From Candidatus Thorarchaeota archaeon (GTDB lineage: Archaea; Asgardarchaeota; Thorarchaeia; Thorarchaeales; Thorarchaeaceae): a DNA stretch of 64,000 nucleotides. Positions 43,344 to 52,944 of the stretch are shown here, in pieces. The notes beneath the pieces are model-generated. The model saw only the letters and a program-made list of their open reading frames with translations, did not search any database and was not told the DNA's origin. The stretch is taken from contig RDOC01000003.1 in assembly GCA_011364985.1 (NCBI GenBank), forward strand, positions 124,001-188,000, in the 5' to 3' direction. A program made the position numbers and the translations under genes. Position 1 is the first letter of the stretch. Every line of letters starts with the position of its first letter.

Positions 43344-45365
43344 ATGAAGCAAACAATGAGCAATATTGACCTACATCTGGCCACGCCGGAGCTTCAGCAG
43401 GCTGCAGAAGGATCTTTTATCAAGAATGTATACCAATATGGGGACATATTCATCTTGAAGCTCTATCAGCCATCAGGAGGCACAAGTCAGCTACTCATTC
43501 AGCCAGGGCAGCGTATACATTTGACGGAGTACCGTCGGTCTGCTCCAAGGGTGCCACCAAAGTTTTGTACGGTACTCCGAAAATACCTTCGTGATAGAAA
43601 GGTCGTTTCAATACAACAGTATGACTTGGACCGCATTGTAATCATCGAAATAGGTGACGAAGATAGTAGGTATAAGATTGTGGCTGAACTCTTTGGCAAC
43701 GGGAATCTTCTTCTGCTGGACCCTGATGATTCAATCTTTATCGCTATGCGTTATCGTAAGATGAAGGACAGGGACATTGTACCAAAGGCAACCTATGTTT
43801 TTCCACCTCCAAGGGGTGTTGACATATTCAGTCTGGAACCGAACTCGCTTCAGGACATAATAGCGGACTCGATAGCAAGTCTGTTACGCACTCTAGCGAG
43901 CAGGCTAAATCTTGACTCGTTATCGTGTGAGGAGATATGTGCCTTGGCAGGTCTGGAACCCCAAAAAAAAGTGCCAGAGCTTACATCTCAGGAATCGAAG
44001 GACTTGCAGGAAGGACTGGACATTTTCGCTAAGAAACTCAAGAACGGAGTTACAGAGCCCTGCATAGTTCAGGATGAGGATATTGAGGATGAAGAAGAAC
44101 CTCAGCCAGTAGCTTTTCTTCCATTTGAGTTTGAAATGTATAATGGACGCATTCTGCAGACTTTTGATACCTTTAGCAAGGCGATTGATTCGTTTTTCGG
44201 AGTATCTGACGCAGAACTAGCGGATGAAGAAGCAAAAGATGCGTTTGCAAATGAGAGAAAGCGACTTCAGATTATAGTGGACAAACAATCCGAGAGCATT
44301 TCAAGGTTGGAAACTAAGGCAAGAGAACTAAGAACTGCAGGAGAAGCAATCTATTCCCACTTCCAGATTGTGCAAGAAATCCTGAATACGATTTCAGAGG
44401 CCCGTACTGGCGGTCTTTCTTGGGGAGAGATTATGACTAGGATAGAGGATGGAAAGAAGAAGGGGATTTCATCAGCTGTTGCGATCAAGCGAGTTATTCC
44501 ATCCCAAGGTAAGATTGAGGTTGATCTCTCAGGCGCAGAAGTTGTCCTCGATATTCGCAGAAGTCCCCAGGACAACGCAGCAGCTGCCTATGATCAAGCA
44601 AAGAAATCCGAAGCAAAGGCAAAAGGAGCACTAAAGCAAATCGAACGAACTAGATCGAAGTTGGAGGAGCTAGCAGTATCATCAGTCGAGGTTGATAAAA
44701 TAGCTCCGACAGCAGCAAAAATGAGAAAGAAACTCTGGTATGAAAAATACAGATGGTTTCTGTCCTCGGAAGAACATCTTGTCATTGGCGGCCGCGACGC
44801 AAAGACCAATGAGAGGCTGGCAAAGCGCCAGATGGAACCAAATGATGTCTTTCTCCATGCCGCACTACACGGCGCCCCATATGTCATAATCAAAGTTCCG
44901 GACAAAGCTCCTGGAGAACAGACTCTGAGAGAAGCTGCGCAGTTTGCGGTCACATTTTCACGAGCATGGCAAGATGAATTGACCAATGGCGATGCATACT
45001 GGGTTGATCCGGACCAAGTGAGTTTCACTCCACCTTCTGGCGAGTATCTGCCAGCTGGAGCTGTCATGATTTATGGTTCGAAGAACTACATTCGCAATGT
45101 GCCCATATCTCTGGCAGTTGGAGTAATGCTTGAGGAGGAGTATGCCATTCCATTCTCAGGGCCTCACTCTGCGGTATCAGCGCATACGGATTACTATTTG
45201 GAAATAGCTCCTGGAAACACGAAGAAAGGACAGCTTGTAAAAGGCATTGTAAGTCGCTTGCGAAAGATGGTTCCTGAGGGAGAGGCGCATCTAATTGATG
45301 AAATACCACAGGAAGAAGTCATGCGAGTGTTGCCTACTGGTAATGGAAGAATACTCACTGAGTAG
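43344..45365 (+). CDS. Archaeal Rqc2/NEMF homologue (NFACT family, RqcH)
   Basis: Ribosome-associated quality-control factor that binds obstructed large subunits carrying peptidyl-tRNA; bacterial RqcH adds alanine tails. The NFACT-N domain begins MSNIDLHLATPELQQAA, a long coiled-coil middle region follows (about 300-450), and the NFACT-R domain contains WYEKYRWFLSSEEHLVIGGRDAKTNE and PNDVFLHA. 673 residues is typical. TTATAAAACG lies about 25 bp upstream as a TATA box. Next to a RAB5IF-like gene, it suggests co-location of nascent-chain quality control and membrane insertion. Confidence 0.9.
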   Translation: MKQTMSNIDLHLATPELQQAAEGSFIKNVYQYGDIFILKLYQPSGGTSQLLIQPGQRIHLTEYRRSAPRVPPKFCTVLRKYLRDRKVVSIQQYDLDRIVIIEIGDEDSRYKIVAELFGNGNLLLLDPDDSIFIAMRYRKMKDRDIVPKATYVFPPPRGVDIFSLEPNSLQDIIADSIASLLRTLASRLNLDSLSCEEICALAGLEPQKKVPELTSQESKDLQEGLDIFAKKLKNGVTEPCIVQDEDIEDEEEPQPVAFLPFEFEMYNGRILQTFDTFSKAIDSFFGVSDAELADEEAKDAFANERKRLQIIVDKQSESISRLETKARELRTAGEAIYSHFQIVQEILNTISEARTGGLSWGEIMTRIEDGKKKGISSAVAIKRVIPSQGKIEVDLSGAEVVLDIRRSPQDNAAAAYDQAKKSEAKAKGALKQIERTRSKLEELAVSSVEVDKIAPTAAKMRKKLWYEKYRWFLSSEEHLVIGGRDAKTNERLAKRQMEPNDVFLHAALHGAPYVIIKVPDKAPGEQTLREAAQFAVTFSRAWQDELTNGDAYWVDPDQVSFTPPSGEYLPAGAVMIYGSKNYIRNVPISLAVGVMLEEEYAIPFSGPHSAVSAHTDYYLEIAPGNTKKGQLVKGIVSRLRKMVPEGEAHLIDEIPQEEVMRVLPTGNGRILTE

Positions 45366-45531
45366 GAAAGTGCTCCGTCTAGCCCTAAAAACATGAATCA
45401 AACCTTATAATGGCAAGGATTGATACTGCGACAATGTTTAAATTCCAAAGGTCTGTGATTGGCAAGTCTGCACCTTTAAGGAAACATCCTAAGGAGCAGA
45501 ATCAGCTTTCTAAGAGGCTGAGGTAATATCT

Positions 45532-46104
45532 ATGTCTGAACCCTCGCATTCCATGTCTGTGAGAGAAATAATGGCGGTCAATGTTGTAACCGTACCGCCT
45601 GATGCAACAGTCAGAGAAGTTGCTATCTCAATGGCAAAGATGGACATTGGCTCCTTAATCATAATAGACAAAGATCGTCCTGTGGGAATCATCACAGAAG
45701 CAGATATCGTAACCAGAGTAGTTGCTCATGATAAGGATCCGTCAACAACAAAGGTCGTTGATGTAATGTCTGCACCATTAATACACATCACACCAGATAC
45801 CGCTCTGACAGAAGCGATGCGTGTCATGGCCAAGAGCAACATAAGGCGAGTTGCAGTGCTAAAAAACAACTCTCTTGCCGGGATTATAACTTCGAGAGAT
45901 ATCTTGCGCTGGTCTCCTGAGCTTATTGATGTGTTGGTTGAGTCACTTCGTCTTCGCAATGATCAGGCAGCAAGTGAAGATGAGGAAGAGGATGAAGATG
46001 AGCTAGTGGCCTATGGCGGCATATGTGATAGCTGTGGCGAATACTCTGTGGAGCTGACCTTACAGGATGGCAGGTATCTCTGTGATGAATGCCGGGGAGA
46101 ATAG
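45532..46104 (+). CDS. Two-CBS-domain protein with C-terminal zinc ribbon
   Basis: Two CBS domains (VREIMAVNVVTVPPDATVREVA and VVDVMSAPLIHITPDTALTEAM starts) form a Bateman module that binds adenine nucleotides. An acidic linker (about 150-160) leads to a zinc ribbon (C165, C168, C184, C187). This could be a nucleotide-sensing regulator. A TATA-like TGTTTAAATT is about 95 bp upstream, and GAGGT lies 10 nt before the ATG. It is followed by another CBS protein 29 bp downstream. Confidence 0.8.
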   Translation: MSEPSHSMSVREIMAVNVVTVPPDATVREVAISMAKMDIGSLIIIDKDRPVGIITEADIVTRVVAHDKDPSTTKVVDVMSAPLIHITPDTALTEAMRVMAKSNIRRVAVLKNNSLAGIITSRDILRWSPELIDVLVESLRLRNDQAASEDEEEDEDELVAYGGICDSCGEYSVELTLQDGRYLCDECRGE

Positions 46105-46133
46105 GCTAGAGAATTCATTGCAGCAAGACCAGA

Positions 46134-46979
46134 ATGGTCGTTAGAAGGAGGTACAAAGAAATGGAAGTTAGTCAGATTATGAGTGAACCTGTCACAATCG
46201 ACAAGGATCAAAGGTTATCATATGCACTTGAGCTTCTAGATAAGAAACGTGTAGATAGATTGATTGTGGCTGACGATGGAGCTGTGAGAGGAATTCTAAC
46301 CTACGCAGACATAGCAGACAGACTAGGTGTCAGTAAAGTTGTTGCAGTATCAGTCGTAAGATTGCATATTTCAAGTGCAATGACTGATACGGTGATCACC
46401 GTATCTCCAAAGGATGATGTAACCGAAGTTGCCCAGCTCATGATTGAACGTGGAATGAGTGGTTGCCCAGTTGTGGATGAGAAGGATAAGCTGGTCGGAG
46501 TAATATCAAAGAAGGAACTCTCAGCGCTTGTCGAGAAATTCGAGGATGTGAAAGTCGAGGATCTGATGACAAAAGAGAATCTTCTCGTTGTCAATCCAGT
46601 TGAGCGGCTAGTCAAGGCACGTCTCGAAATGCTTGATAGGGGTTATTCAGGTCTCCCTGTGGTTGATGGTAGCAGAGTTCTAGGTCTTCTAACTGAACGC
46701 GCCGTAGCTGAGGCAATGGCACGTTTTAGCACTGAAGTGCCTGACAAGTATCGTAGAAATCAGGTTAGGCAAATCCGGGTTGTAGATGCCATGATTCAGC
46801 AGCCCCCGATGGTTGGACCCGATGATTCCGTTTCGGAGGCAATCAAAAAAATGGCTGATGCTAATCTGAACACACTTCCAGTCGTTGCAAAGGGTAACAA
46901 GTTAGTTGGGATTATTAGCACCACTGACTTCACAAGATTCGTTGCCAACAAATTCAAGATACCCGAGAAAGGTGAGTAG
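46134..46979 (+). CDS. Four-CBS-domain protein
   Basis: 281 residues consisting of four CBS motifs in tandem: VSQIMSEPVTIDKDQRLSYA, ISSAMTDTVITVSPKDDVTE, VEDLMTKENLLVVNPVERLV and VVDAMIQQPPMVGPDDSVSE. Such proteins sense ATP, AMP or SAM and regulate partner enzymes; no effector domain is present. GAAGGAGGT precedes the start region. It is in one operon with the two-CBS zinc-ribbon protein. Confidence 0.85.
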   Translation: MVVRRRYKEMEVSQIMSEPVTIDKDQRLSYALELLDKKRVDRLIVADDGAVRGILTYADIADRLGVSKVVAVSVVRLHISSAMTDTVITVSPKDDVTEVAQLMIERGMSGCPVVDEKDKLVGVISKKELSALVEKFEDVKVEDLMTKENLLVVNPVERLVKARLEMLDRGYSGLPVVDGSRVLGLLTERAVAEAMARFSTEVPDKYRRNQVRQIRVVDAMIQQPPMVGPDDSVSEAIKKMADANLNTLPVVAKGNKLVGIISTTDFTRFVANKFKIPEKGE

Positions 46980-47024
46980 GCATGGGTCGGCAGAATCATA
47001 TCCTACCGAGTCTACTAATTAGAT

Positions 47025-48341
47025 ATGCCCGCGGATCTTCTTCTAAGAAACGGCATATCAGTAGTTGCTGGGAAGGAAGCCATCCGCTCAATAGCAATAG
47101 AAGCAGGAAAAATACAGCAGATATGTTCCCCTGCGGACGAACCAACTGCAAGGGAAGTAATTGATTGCTCGGGAATGTATGTTCTCCCAGGTGCGATTGA
47201 TATTCACGTTCATCTTCGAGACCTAGGTCAGTCTGAAAAGGAAACTTTTGCCACAGGGACGATGGCAGCAGCTGCAGGGGGTATTACTACTGTTGTGGAT
47301 ATGCCCAATTCCATTCCGCCAACTCTGACATCCTTCGATCTCGAGGGGAAAATCGAGTGCGCACTCATAGACAAATTCGTGAATGTTGGATTCTATGCAG
47401 GTATTCCCAAGAATATCGTGGAATTTGATGAGAAAATGATTCCCAATCTATTGGGGCTTAAGGTGTATCCACACGCTCCGCTTGAGAAAGAGACGAAATA
47501 CACAAAGGATCATATTCGTGATTGTATGAAATTAGCTGCCAAACACAAGATTCCCCTTCTATTTCATCCAGACGCTGCTGCATCTGAGAAAAGAGTATCA
47601 GAAAAAGAAGAATTTCTGGAGCTTCATAGTTGCCGGAGCGAAGTAAGATCTTTGAAGAGGTTTCTCTCTGCAAAAGTGGAGGTCGAGGGAAAGCTACACG
47701 TTTGCCACGTGAGTTGCGCAGCGACTGCAGAAATAATTGCTGAGAATAGAGCTGAAGACACCTTGACTGCAGAAGTTACGCCGCATCATCTCTTCCTCAG
47801 CGATAATGATTTCAGTCATGAGAATGGAACAGCCAAGATGTTGCCACCATTGAGAGGAGTAGATGATACAAGAGCACTTCAAAACGCACTAACACAAACA
47901 TGTGCGATTGATTGCATCGTGTCAGATCATGCTCCACACGAGGAACATCGAAAGAAAGCACCATTCCTCAAAGCAGCTTCGGGAATCCCAGGTCTCGAAA
48001 CAACAATTCCTATTATGTTAACGGAGGTCTTCGAGGGAAGAATGAATTGGGTAGACTATCTTAGATTATGTTGTTCAGGACCTGCAAGAATTCTGGGAAT
48101 ACGTGGGAAAGGTATTATTGCTGAAGGTTATGATGCCGACATTACTGCTGTTATCAAGGAAGATTCGGTAATTCGTGGTGCTGACTTTCATTCCAAAGCA
48201 AAGATTACCCCTTTCGAAGGACGAAAAATCTTTGCGAAGCCAGTAATCACAGTTGTTGGTGGCGAAATTGTCTATAGCCATGGAGAGTTTCTTGTAGATC
48301 CGGGAGTCGCTGGGAATGCACCTGTTCGTAAGGGATGGTGA
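47025..48341 (+). CDS. pyrC: Dihydroorotase
   Basis: Metal-dependent amidohydrolase closing carbamoyl aspartate to dihydroorotate in pyrimidine synthesis. The metal-binding H61xH63 is in DIHVHLRDLGQ; the likely carboxylated lysine is in LGLKVYPHAP; other histidines are in LLFHPD and HVCHVS, and SDHAPH carries the catalytic Asp. 438 residues fits. Allantoinase and hydantoinase are relatives, but the DxHVHLRD form is dihydroorotase-like. No Shine-Dalgarno is evident at the ATG, suggesting a leaderless or coupled start. Confidence 0.87.
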   Translation: MPADLLLRNGISVVAGKEAIRSIAIEAGKIQQICSPADEPTAREVIDCSGMYVLPGAIDIHVHLRDLGQSEKETFATGTMAAAAGGITTVVDMPNSIPPTLTSFDLEGKIECALIDKFVNVGFYAGIPKNIVEFDEKMIPNLLGLKVYPHAPLEKETKYTKDHIRDCMKLAAKHKIPLLFHPDAAASEKRVSEKEEFLELHSCRSEVRSLKRFLSAKVEVEGKLHVCHVSCAATAEIIAENRAEDTLTAEVTPHHLFLSDNDFSHENGTAKMLPPLRGVDDTRALQNALTQTCAIDCIVSDHAPHEEHRKKAPFLKAASGIPGLETTIPIMLTEVFEGRMNWVDYLRLCCSGPARILGIRGKGIIAEGYDADITAVIKEDSVIRGADFHSKAKITPFEGRKIFAKPVITVVGGEIVYSHGEFLVDPGVAGNAPVRKGW

Positions 48342-48393
48342 AGACAAAAAGCATAATCGCAATCAATGATTTGAGAAAGAGGGGTGGTTAAGA

Positions 48394-49023
48394 TTGGTAC
48401 ATGCATATTCTGATGATGAAGGTACGCTCCTTGTGAGACTTGCAAGAAAGACTGTTGATAGGTACGTTACAAGAAGAGAGAGACCAGCTATCCCGGAGAA
48501 CATTCCGGCGAAACTCCGGGAGAAGTCTGGTGTCTTTGTGACGCTGAATAAGACTGGGAGAAGCATCTCCAGACTGAGAGGCTGCATAGGCAGACCGTAT
48601 CCTAGCCAACCTCTTGTAGAAGCAACAATAGACTCCGCCGTAGACTCAGCCACAAACGACTCCAGATTTCCACCAGTGACCGTTGGAGAATTAGATGCAA
48701 TAGTCGTGGAGTTGAGTGTTCTTACGCCCCCAATGCCAATCAAGTATGACAACCCCGACGAACTCCTTCGAATGGTTGAGGTTGGAAAAGATGGCCTAAT
48801 TGCAAGCCAAGGAATGTGGCGCGGCCTTCTTTTGCCACAGGTTCCTGTCGAGTATGGGTGGGATGCTAAGACATTCCTTGAGCATACCTGTATGAAGGCC
48901 GGACTGCCTTCCAATCAGTGGAGAGAGCAAGGAATAGAGTTCATGTCCTTTCAGGCAGAGATCTTTGGTGAAACGGCACCTCGTGGGCCCATAGTCAGAA
49001 ACCCAAGAAACGAGCGATGCTGA
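48394..49023 (+). CDS. AMMECR1-domain protein
   Basis: 209 residues with the invariant LRGCIG motif (61-66), RFPPVTVGELD, GLIASQGMWRGLLLPQVPVEYGW and a final FQAEIF strand. The AMMECR1 family is universal in archaea and present in eukaryotes; its activity is unknown, although the buried-Cys motif suggests a catalytic or regulatory site. It lies between dihydroorotase and nadC on the same strand and is probably co-transcribed with nadC (15-bp gap). Confidence 0.93.
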   Translation: MVHAYSDDEGTLLVRLARKTVDRYVTRRERPAIPENIPAKLREKSGVFVTLNKTGRSISRLRGCIGRPYPSQPLVEATIDSAVDSATNDSRFPPVTVGELDAIVVELSVLTPPMPIKYDNPDELLRMVEVGKDGLIASQGMWRGLLLPQVPVEYGWDAKTFLEHTCMKAGLPSNQWREQGIEFMSFQAEIFGETAPRGPIVRNPRNERC

Positions 49024-49038
49024 TGGAGGCAACTAAGA

Positions 49039-49896
49039 ATGGAACGACTTCCCTTTGATGTAATTGAAGACCTGAAGAGATTCCTAAGAGAAGATATTCG
49101 GTCTGGAGACTTGACTTCCAATATCACAATACCTGTCGACGCCAAGGGCAAGGCTACTATATATGCGAAGAGCAAAGCAGTACTTGCTGGTATGGAAGAA
49201 GTGATTGCAATTGCTGAGCTAACAGGGCTTCAACACGACCTACATGTCTTTGAAGGCAACTGGGTAAATCCCGGGGAAGGTGTGCTCACACTTACAGGGC
49301 AAGCAAGGATACTCTTGGCTATTGAACGTGTTTCTTTGAACATTGTTCAGCGGATGAGTGGCATTGCAACCAAGACCTACAACATAGTTCATGAAGCCAA
49401 AAAGATGAATCCAAAGGTGAGAGTGGCTGCAACAAGAAAGACCACCCCAGGATTCAGATATTTTGACAAACGAGCTGTGAAAATAGGCGGAGGCGATACA
49501 CATCGCTATGCCCTTGATGATATGGTGTTGATCAAGAACAACCACATCTCTGTTGTGGGGAGTGTCGGAGAAGCAGTCAGACTTGCTCGAAGAGAGGTGT
49601 CATTCAGCAAGAAGATCTCATGCGAGGTTCGTACTCTTCAGGAGGCATTGGAAGCAATCAAGGCAGGAGCAGATATTGTGTTGTTAGATAATTTCAGCCC
49701 ACAAGATGTTGCAGGTGTTCACAAGATACTTACTGAAAAAGGCTTACGCAATAAGATCATCCTAGAAGCTTCTGGTGGAATTGATCAAGATAATATCAAG
49801 GCTTATGCCGAGAGCGGATGCGATGTGCTTTCCTCAGGTGCTTTAACCCATTCCTATGAATCCTCAGATTTCAATATGCTATTGACCATCGAATAG
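49039..49896 (+). CDS. nadC: Nicotinate-nucleotide pyrophosphorylase (carboxylating)
   Basis: Converts quinolinate and PRPP to nicotinate mononucleotide in NAD synthesis. LREDIRSGDLTSN at the start, SLNIVQRMSGIATKT, RKTTPGFRYFDKRAVKIGGGDTHR (PRPP/quinolinate site), IKNNHI and LLDNF are conserved. 285 residues is typical. nadA and nadB are not in this window. Confidence 0.94.
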   Translation: MERLPFDVIEDLKRFLREDIRSGDLTSNITIPVDAKGKATIYAKSKAVLAGMEEVIAIAELTGLQHDLHVFEGNWVNPGEGVLTLTGQARILLAIERVSLNIVQRMSGIATKTYNIVHEAKKMNPKVRVAATRKTTPGFRYFDKRAVKIGGGDTHRYALDDMVLIKNNHISVVGSVGEAVRLARREVSFSKKISCEVRTLQEALEAIKAGADIVLLDNFSPQDVAGVHKILTEKGLRNKIILEASGGIDQDNIKAYAESGCDVLSSGALTHSYESSDFNMLLTIE

Positions 49897-49910
49897 AAGA
49901 GCATGGAAAA

Positions 49911-49988
49911 TGGTGCTCCGGCCGGGATTCGAACCCGGGTCTGCGAATCGAAAGTCCGCGATGCTTGGCCGGACTACACTACCGGAGC
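49911..49988 (-). tRNA. tRNA-Glu (anticodon TTC), CCA encoded
   Basis: The minus strand folds as a full tRNA: acceptor GCTCCGG (from 49988) with CCGGAGC, T-arm CCGGGTTCGAATCCCGG, and anticodon loop CTTTCGA giving TTC. Discriminator A at 49914 is followed by CCA at 49913-49911, so the CCA end appears genome-encoded. No intron is seen. Confidence 0.93.
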
Positions 49989-50042
49989 TGTGGGGCATTG
50001 CACGGCCTCATTTCGTTATTAACGTTGTGCAACTACAACTGA

Positions 50043-50477
50043 TTATACACGCCAAGATTCGACCGGCCCAACTTGCTCTGAGGATTTCTGCTTCGGCTCT
50101 GAACGTAATTCTGTTGATAGTCGCTTAATACGGCTTGCAGGACGAATAATGGCCCTTGGACTCCCTTCCTGATGCACTGCAATAGGCTCTGTTATTGATT
50201 GCATAAGAAAAGATATGAGGTCTGCGCTTGTTGGAACACCGCATATCATATTGCCCTTAGATACTAGAGTTGGAACCATCATTATTCCATAGATTTCTGC
50301 AATACTTTGATAGCGGTCAATATTCACTTCATAGATCAGAGTAGACTCACTCAGTTCATGACTTGCATTTTCAAGCATCTCTTTGACAATATCACACCAT
50401 GCACATTGATTAGATGTGAAGAAGAGAATCACTAGAAGCCCGCCAAGACGATTTTCTCGTAGTCCTTTTTGAGTCAT
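50043..50477 (-). CDS. Thioredoxin-like protein
   Basis: 144 residues with a thioredoxin fold: a beta strand GGLLVILFFTS, the redox pair C25-A-W-C28, and the cis-proline loop MMVPTLV (P69). A C-terminal extension of about 45 polar residues is not part of the fold. This is a probable cytosolic disulfide reductase or isomerase. It lies between two tRNA genes; its partner is unknown. Confidence 0.75.
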   Translation of the reverse strand: MTQKGLRENRLGGLLVILFFTSNQCAWCDIVKEMLENASHELSESTLIYEVNIDRYQSIAEIYGIMMVPTLVSKGNMICGVPTSADLISFLMQSITEPIAVHQEGSPRAIIRPASRIKRLSTELRSEPKQKSSEQVGPVESWRV

Positions 50478-50560
50478 TTAAACTCGGAGAAACCGCTTTG
50501 AAGAATAAAAGCGACGATGAAGAAAGCTTAATATCGTAAAAGAAAAGGACTGGTCTGCGG

Positions 50561-50637
50561 GGCCCGTAGCTCAGCTTGGTAGAGCAGCAGGCTCATAACC
50601 TGTAGGTCGAGCGTTCGAATCGCCCCGGGCCCACCAT
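50561..50637 (+). tRNA. tRNA with CAT anticodon (elongator Met or Ile2), CCA encoded
   Basis: Acceptor GGGCCCG pairs perfectly with CGGGCCC, the D-arm AGCTCAGCTTGGTAGAGCA is standard, and the anticodon arm CAGG-CTCATAA-CCTG gives CAT. Discriminator A at 50634 is followed by CCA at 50635-50637. The G1-C72 pair excludes initiator tRNA. It could be elongator tRNA-Met or the tRNA-Ile whose C34 is changed to agmatidine; the GGGCCC acceptor is often seen in the latter, but I cannot decide. One T-stem position mismatches (A-C). Confidence 0.88.
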
Positions 50638-50794
50638 CTTTGATTGCTTTTATGGCATCGATTGAGTTTCCCTTTCTAAGCGGATAAGCAACGGATATTC
50701 TATGGTATATTACGAAAATTGGCTTAGAATGCGTGTTCAGAGAATAGTATAGTCCGACTTCTTTAATAAGACTAGAATCAACGTCCTCTATACT

Positions 50795-51571
50795 ATGCAG
50801 CTCTTCTCGGACCCAATTTCAGCAGGAATCATTGCAAGTCTTTTGGCTGGTGCAGCAACAGGAGTAGGTGCCATTCCTGTGCTACTTGGTGGAAACTACA
50901 GTCGAAGAACGCTTGATCTTATGCTTGGATTTGCAGCAGGAGTGATGTTGGCTGCATCTTCTTTCAGTTTACTTGTTCCTTCCCTAGAACTTGTTACAAA
51001 CTGGATCGAGGTAATCACCATTGTGGGATTGAGCTTCTCACTCGGAGGGCTCTTTGTGCACGTGGCCGATAGATACATTCCACATGAACACTTCAAGAAG
51101 GGGGAGGAAGGGCCATCTTCCAGTATGGCAAGGGTTTGGCTGCTGGTCTTAGCAATAACAATACACAATTTCCCTGAAGGAATTGCTGTCGGAGTCGCTT
51201 TTGGAGGGAATGATTTCATAGCAGGAACATCAGTGGCGCTTGCAATAGGGCTACAGAATATGCCGGAGGGGGTGGCTGTTGCCGCACCGCTTGTTCGAGA
51301 GGGCTACTCAAGAAAGTATGCTGCAGGTCTTGCACTAATTACAGGACTTGTGGAGCCTATCGGAGGAATCTTTGGTGTCACAATCGCTCACTTTCTTCTT
51401 CCATTTGGTCTTGCATTCGCCGCTGGAGCAATGATCTTCGTTGTTGGAGAGGAGATGGTTCCTGAGAGCCATTCCGGTGAGAATGCTCGATTGGCGACTT
51501 GGGGATTAATGATAGGATTCGTAATCATGATGATTATGGACAATATCTTTGAGTTCCTTCTACTAGGGTGA
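50795..51571 (+). CDS. ZIP-family metal transporter
   Basis: Eight-helix divalent cation importer (zinc, possibly iron or manganese). Metal-site helices contain HNFPEG (helix 4) and QNMPEG (helix 5); a loop HVADRYIPHEHFKKGEEG carries extra histidines. 258 residues is standard. TTTAATAAG about 30 bp upstream of the ATG is a TATA candidate, so the transcript would be nearly leaderless. Confidence 0.88.
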   Translation: MQLFSDPISAGIIASLLAGAATGVGAIPVLLGGNYSRRTLDLMLGFAAGVMLAASSFSLLVPSLELVTNWIEVITIVGLSFSLGGLFVHVADRYIPHEHFKKGEEGPSSSMARVWLLVLAITIHNFPEGIAVGVAFGGNDFIAGTSVALAIGLQNMPEGVAVAAPLVREGYSRKYAAGLALITGLVEPIGGIFGVTIAHFLLPFGLAFAAGAMIFVVGEEMVPESHSGENARLATWGLMIGFVIMMIMDNIFEFLLLG

Positions 51572-51729
51572 GAGCCCAATTTCGTCTGGCGAGACTTGTG
51601 CCATCTAGTCGATTGAAATAATATAGTAGCTAATATACTCTGATACCGAACTAAGACTTGAATCGAACTATTCTAGGAGGCAATCGAATGGTCAGGATCA
51701 AGTAGTACGAAACTAGCCCCATCCAGGAA

Positions 51730-52854
51730 TTACCAAAGGTGATGGAAACGAGTGTTTCTTTTCAACGAGTTTTCTCCTTCCAATTTTGAGGAAGAATCAA
51801 CCCTTACCGTAAGGACAAGTCCTACTAGAAGTACAGTTGCTCCTATAATGAAACAAATGGCCGGAAGTGTGATGTCCTCTCTTATTTGCAGAAGTGTACA
51901 ATATTTCCGTACACTTAGGTTTGTTATTGCATCGACGTTCACCCTTTCAAGACTGATTGTTGTTGAATTTGCAGAGTCAAAAGGGATTGTAAACCACCAA
52001 TTGCTGTCTTTGCCAGCCTCCACAAGCATGGTTTCTGACTCATTATCACTTGAGATTCTTAGAATAACTGGATAATTGTCAGAGTACAAAGAGTGAACCT
52101 CATACTGTGTGACAGTTCCCTCTTTTGGATATAGAGATGATAGATCAAGAGAAAACACAGGACTAGTTTCGTTCAGCGTATAACTAAAGTTCTCATCTAA
52201 GGTCACAGATGTAGGCATAGGAACAAAATCGCCCTGAGCTTGTCCCCTTCCTAGTGGATAACAAAGACCTGTGCCAGTGAACAGAAGCAGTATTGCCGTA
52301 AGCAGCAAAACCCTTTCATTTCGAGAATATTCAAACCTCGAAACCGTGAAACGTAGCCCTCCAAGTGCAAGGACAGTCAGAATAACCCCTATTGAGGGAA
52401 CCAGAATGGGGGTAGGAGAAGGAATGAAGGTGTATGGGATAGTAGTATCTCCAAGTTGGTAGCGTATGGTAATTGTGAAGTTCACATCAGAGTCCTGCCG
52501 GACTACTTCGACCAGCAGACTCTGTTCAGCTCTTGCGACTGTTAATGGAAACATTGTTAGAGAGGTGATATTTGTCGCATTAAATTGAGCCTGAGACCCC
52601 CGAATCACCAGCATCACAGGCGTGCCGTTAGTCTGGAGCGAGTCTATTACTACTGCTGAGCAAGAGCTGGGAATCTCCGTGGAATAGATGGACAATTCTT
52701 CGCTTAGTATCCCATCCTTGGTTTCAGTAAACCAAGGATGATAACCAAGGGGGGAATAATGATGGATGCTCATGAAGAAGCTCATAAAGAGAGAAAGCCC
52801 TACAAGGAGAATGGCTGCAGGGATGGTGAGTCTGGGAAAAGACCGTATTCCCAC
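51730..52854 (-). CDS. Four-helix membrane protein with two outer domains
   Basis: 374 residues with hydrophobic helices at about 11-30, 150-167, 181-199 and 330-352. The two outer segments (31-149 and 200-329) are beta-rich with several NxS/T sites and share a similar order of strands, suggesting an internal duplication. No family recognised. It lies at the left side of the accessory island, just before the first tRNA-like repeat. Confidence 0.55.
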   Translation of the reverse strand: MGIRSFPRLTIPAAILLVGLSLFMSFFMSIHHYSPLGYHPWFTETKDGILSEELSIYSTEIPSSCSAVVIDSLQTNGTPVMLVIRGSQAQFNATNITSLTMFPLTVARAEQSLLVEVVRQDSDVNFTITIRYQLGDTTIPYTFIPSPTPILVPSIGVILTVLALGGLRFTVSRFEYSRNERVLLLTAILLLFTGTGLCYPLGRGQAQGDFVPMPTSVTLDENFSYTLNETSPVFSLDLSSLYPKEGTVTQYEVHSLYSDNYPVILRISSDNESETMLVEAGKDSNWWFTIPFDSANSTTISLERVNVDAITNLSVRKYCTLLQIREDITLPAICFIIGATVLLVGLVLTVRVDSSSKLEGENSLKRNTRFHHLW

Positions 52855-52944
52855 TACAATGAATCACCCAATAAATAACAGGCCATCCATGCTCATTAAC
52901 GTTGATATTCACGTACCTTAGCATATCTTGATTCCTAGAGATTT

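Noticed and set aside
51688..51789. Short frame MVRIK-TAG-YETSPIQELPK after a good GGAGG
   Set aside because: Only five codons precede the TAG and the rest runs into the 3' end of the opposing gene; too little to call a gene or a recoding event.
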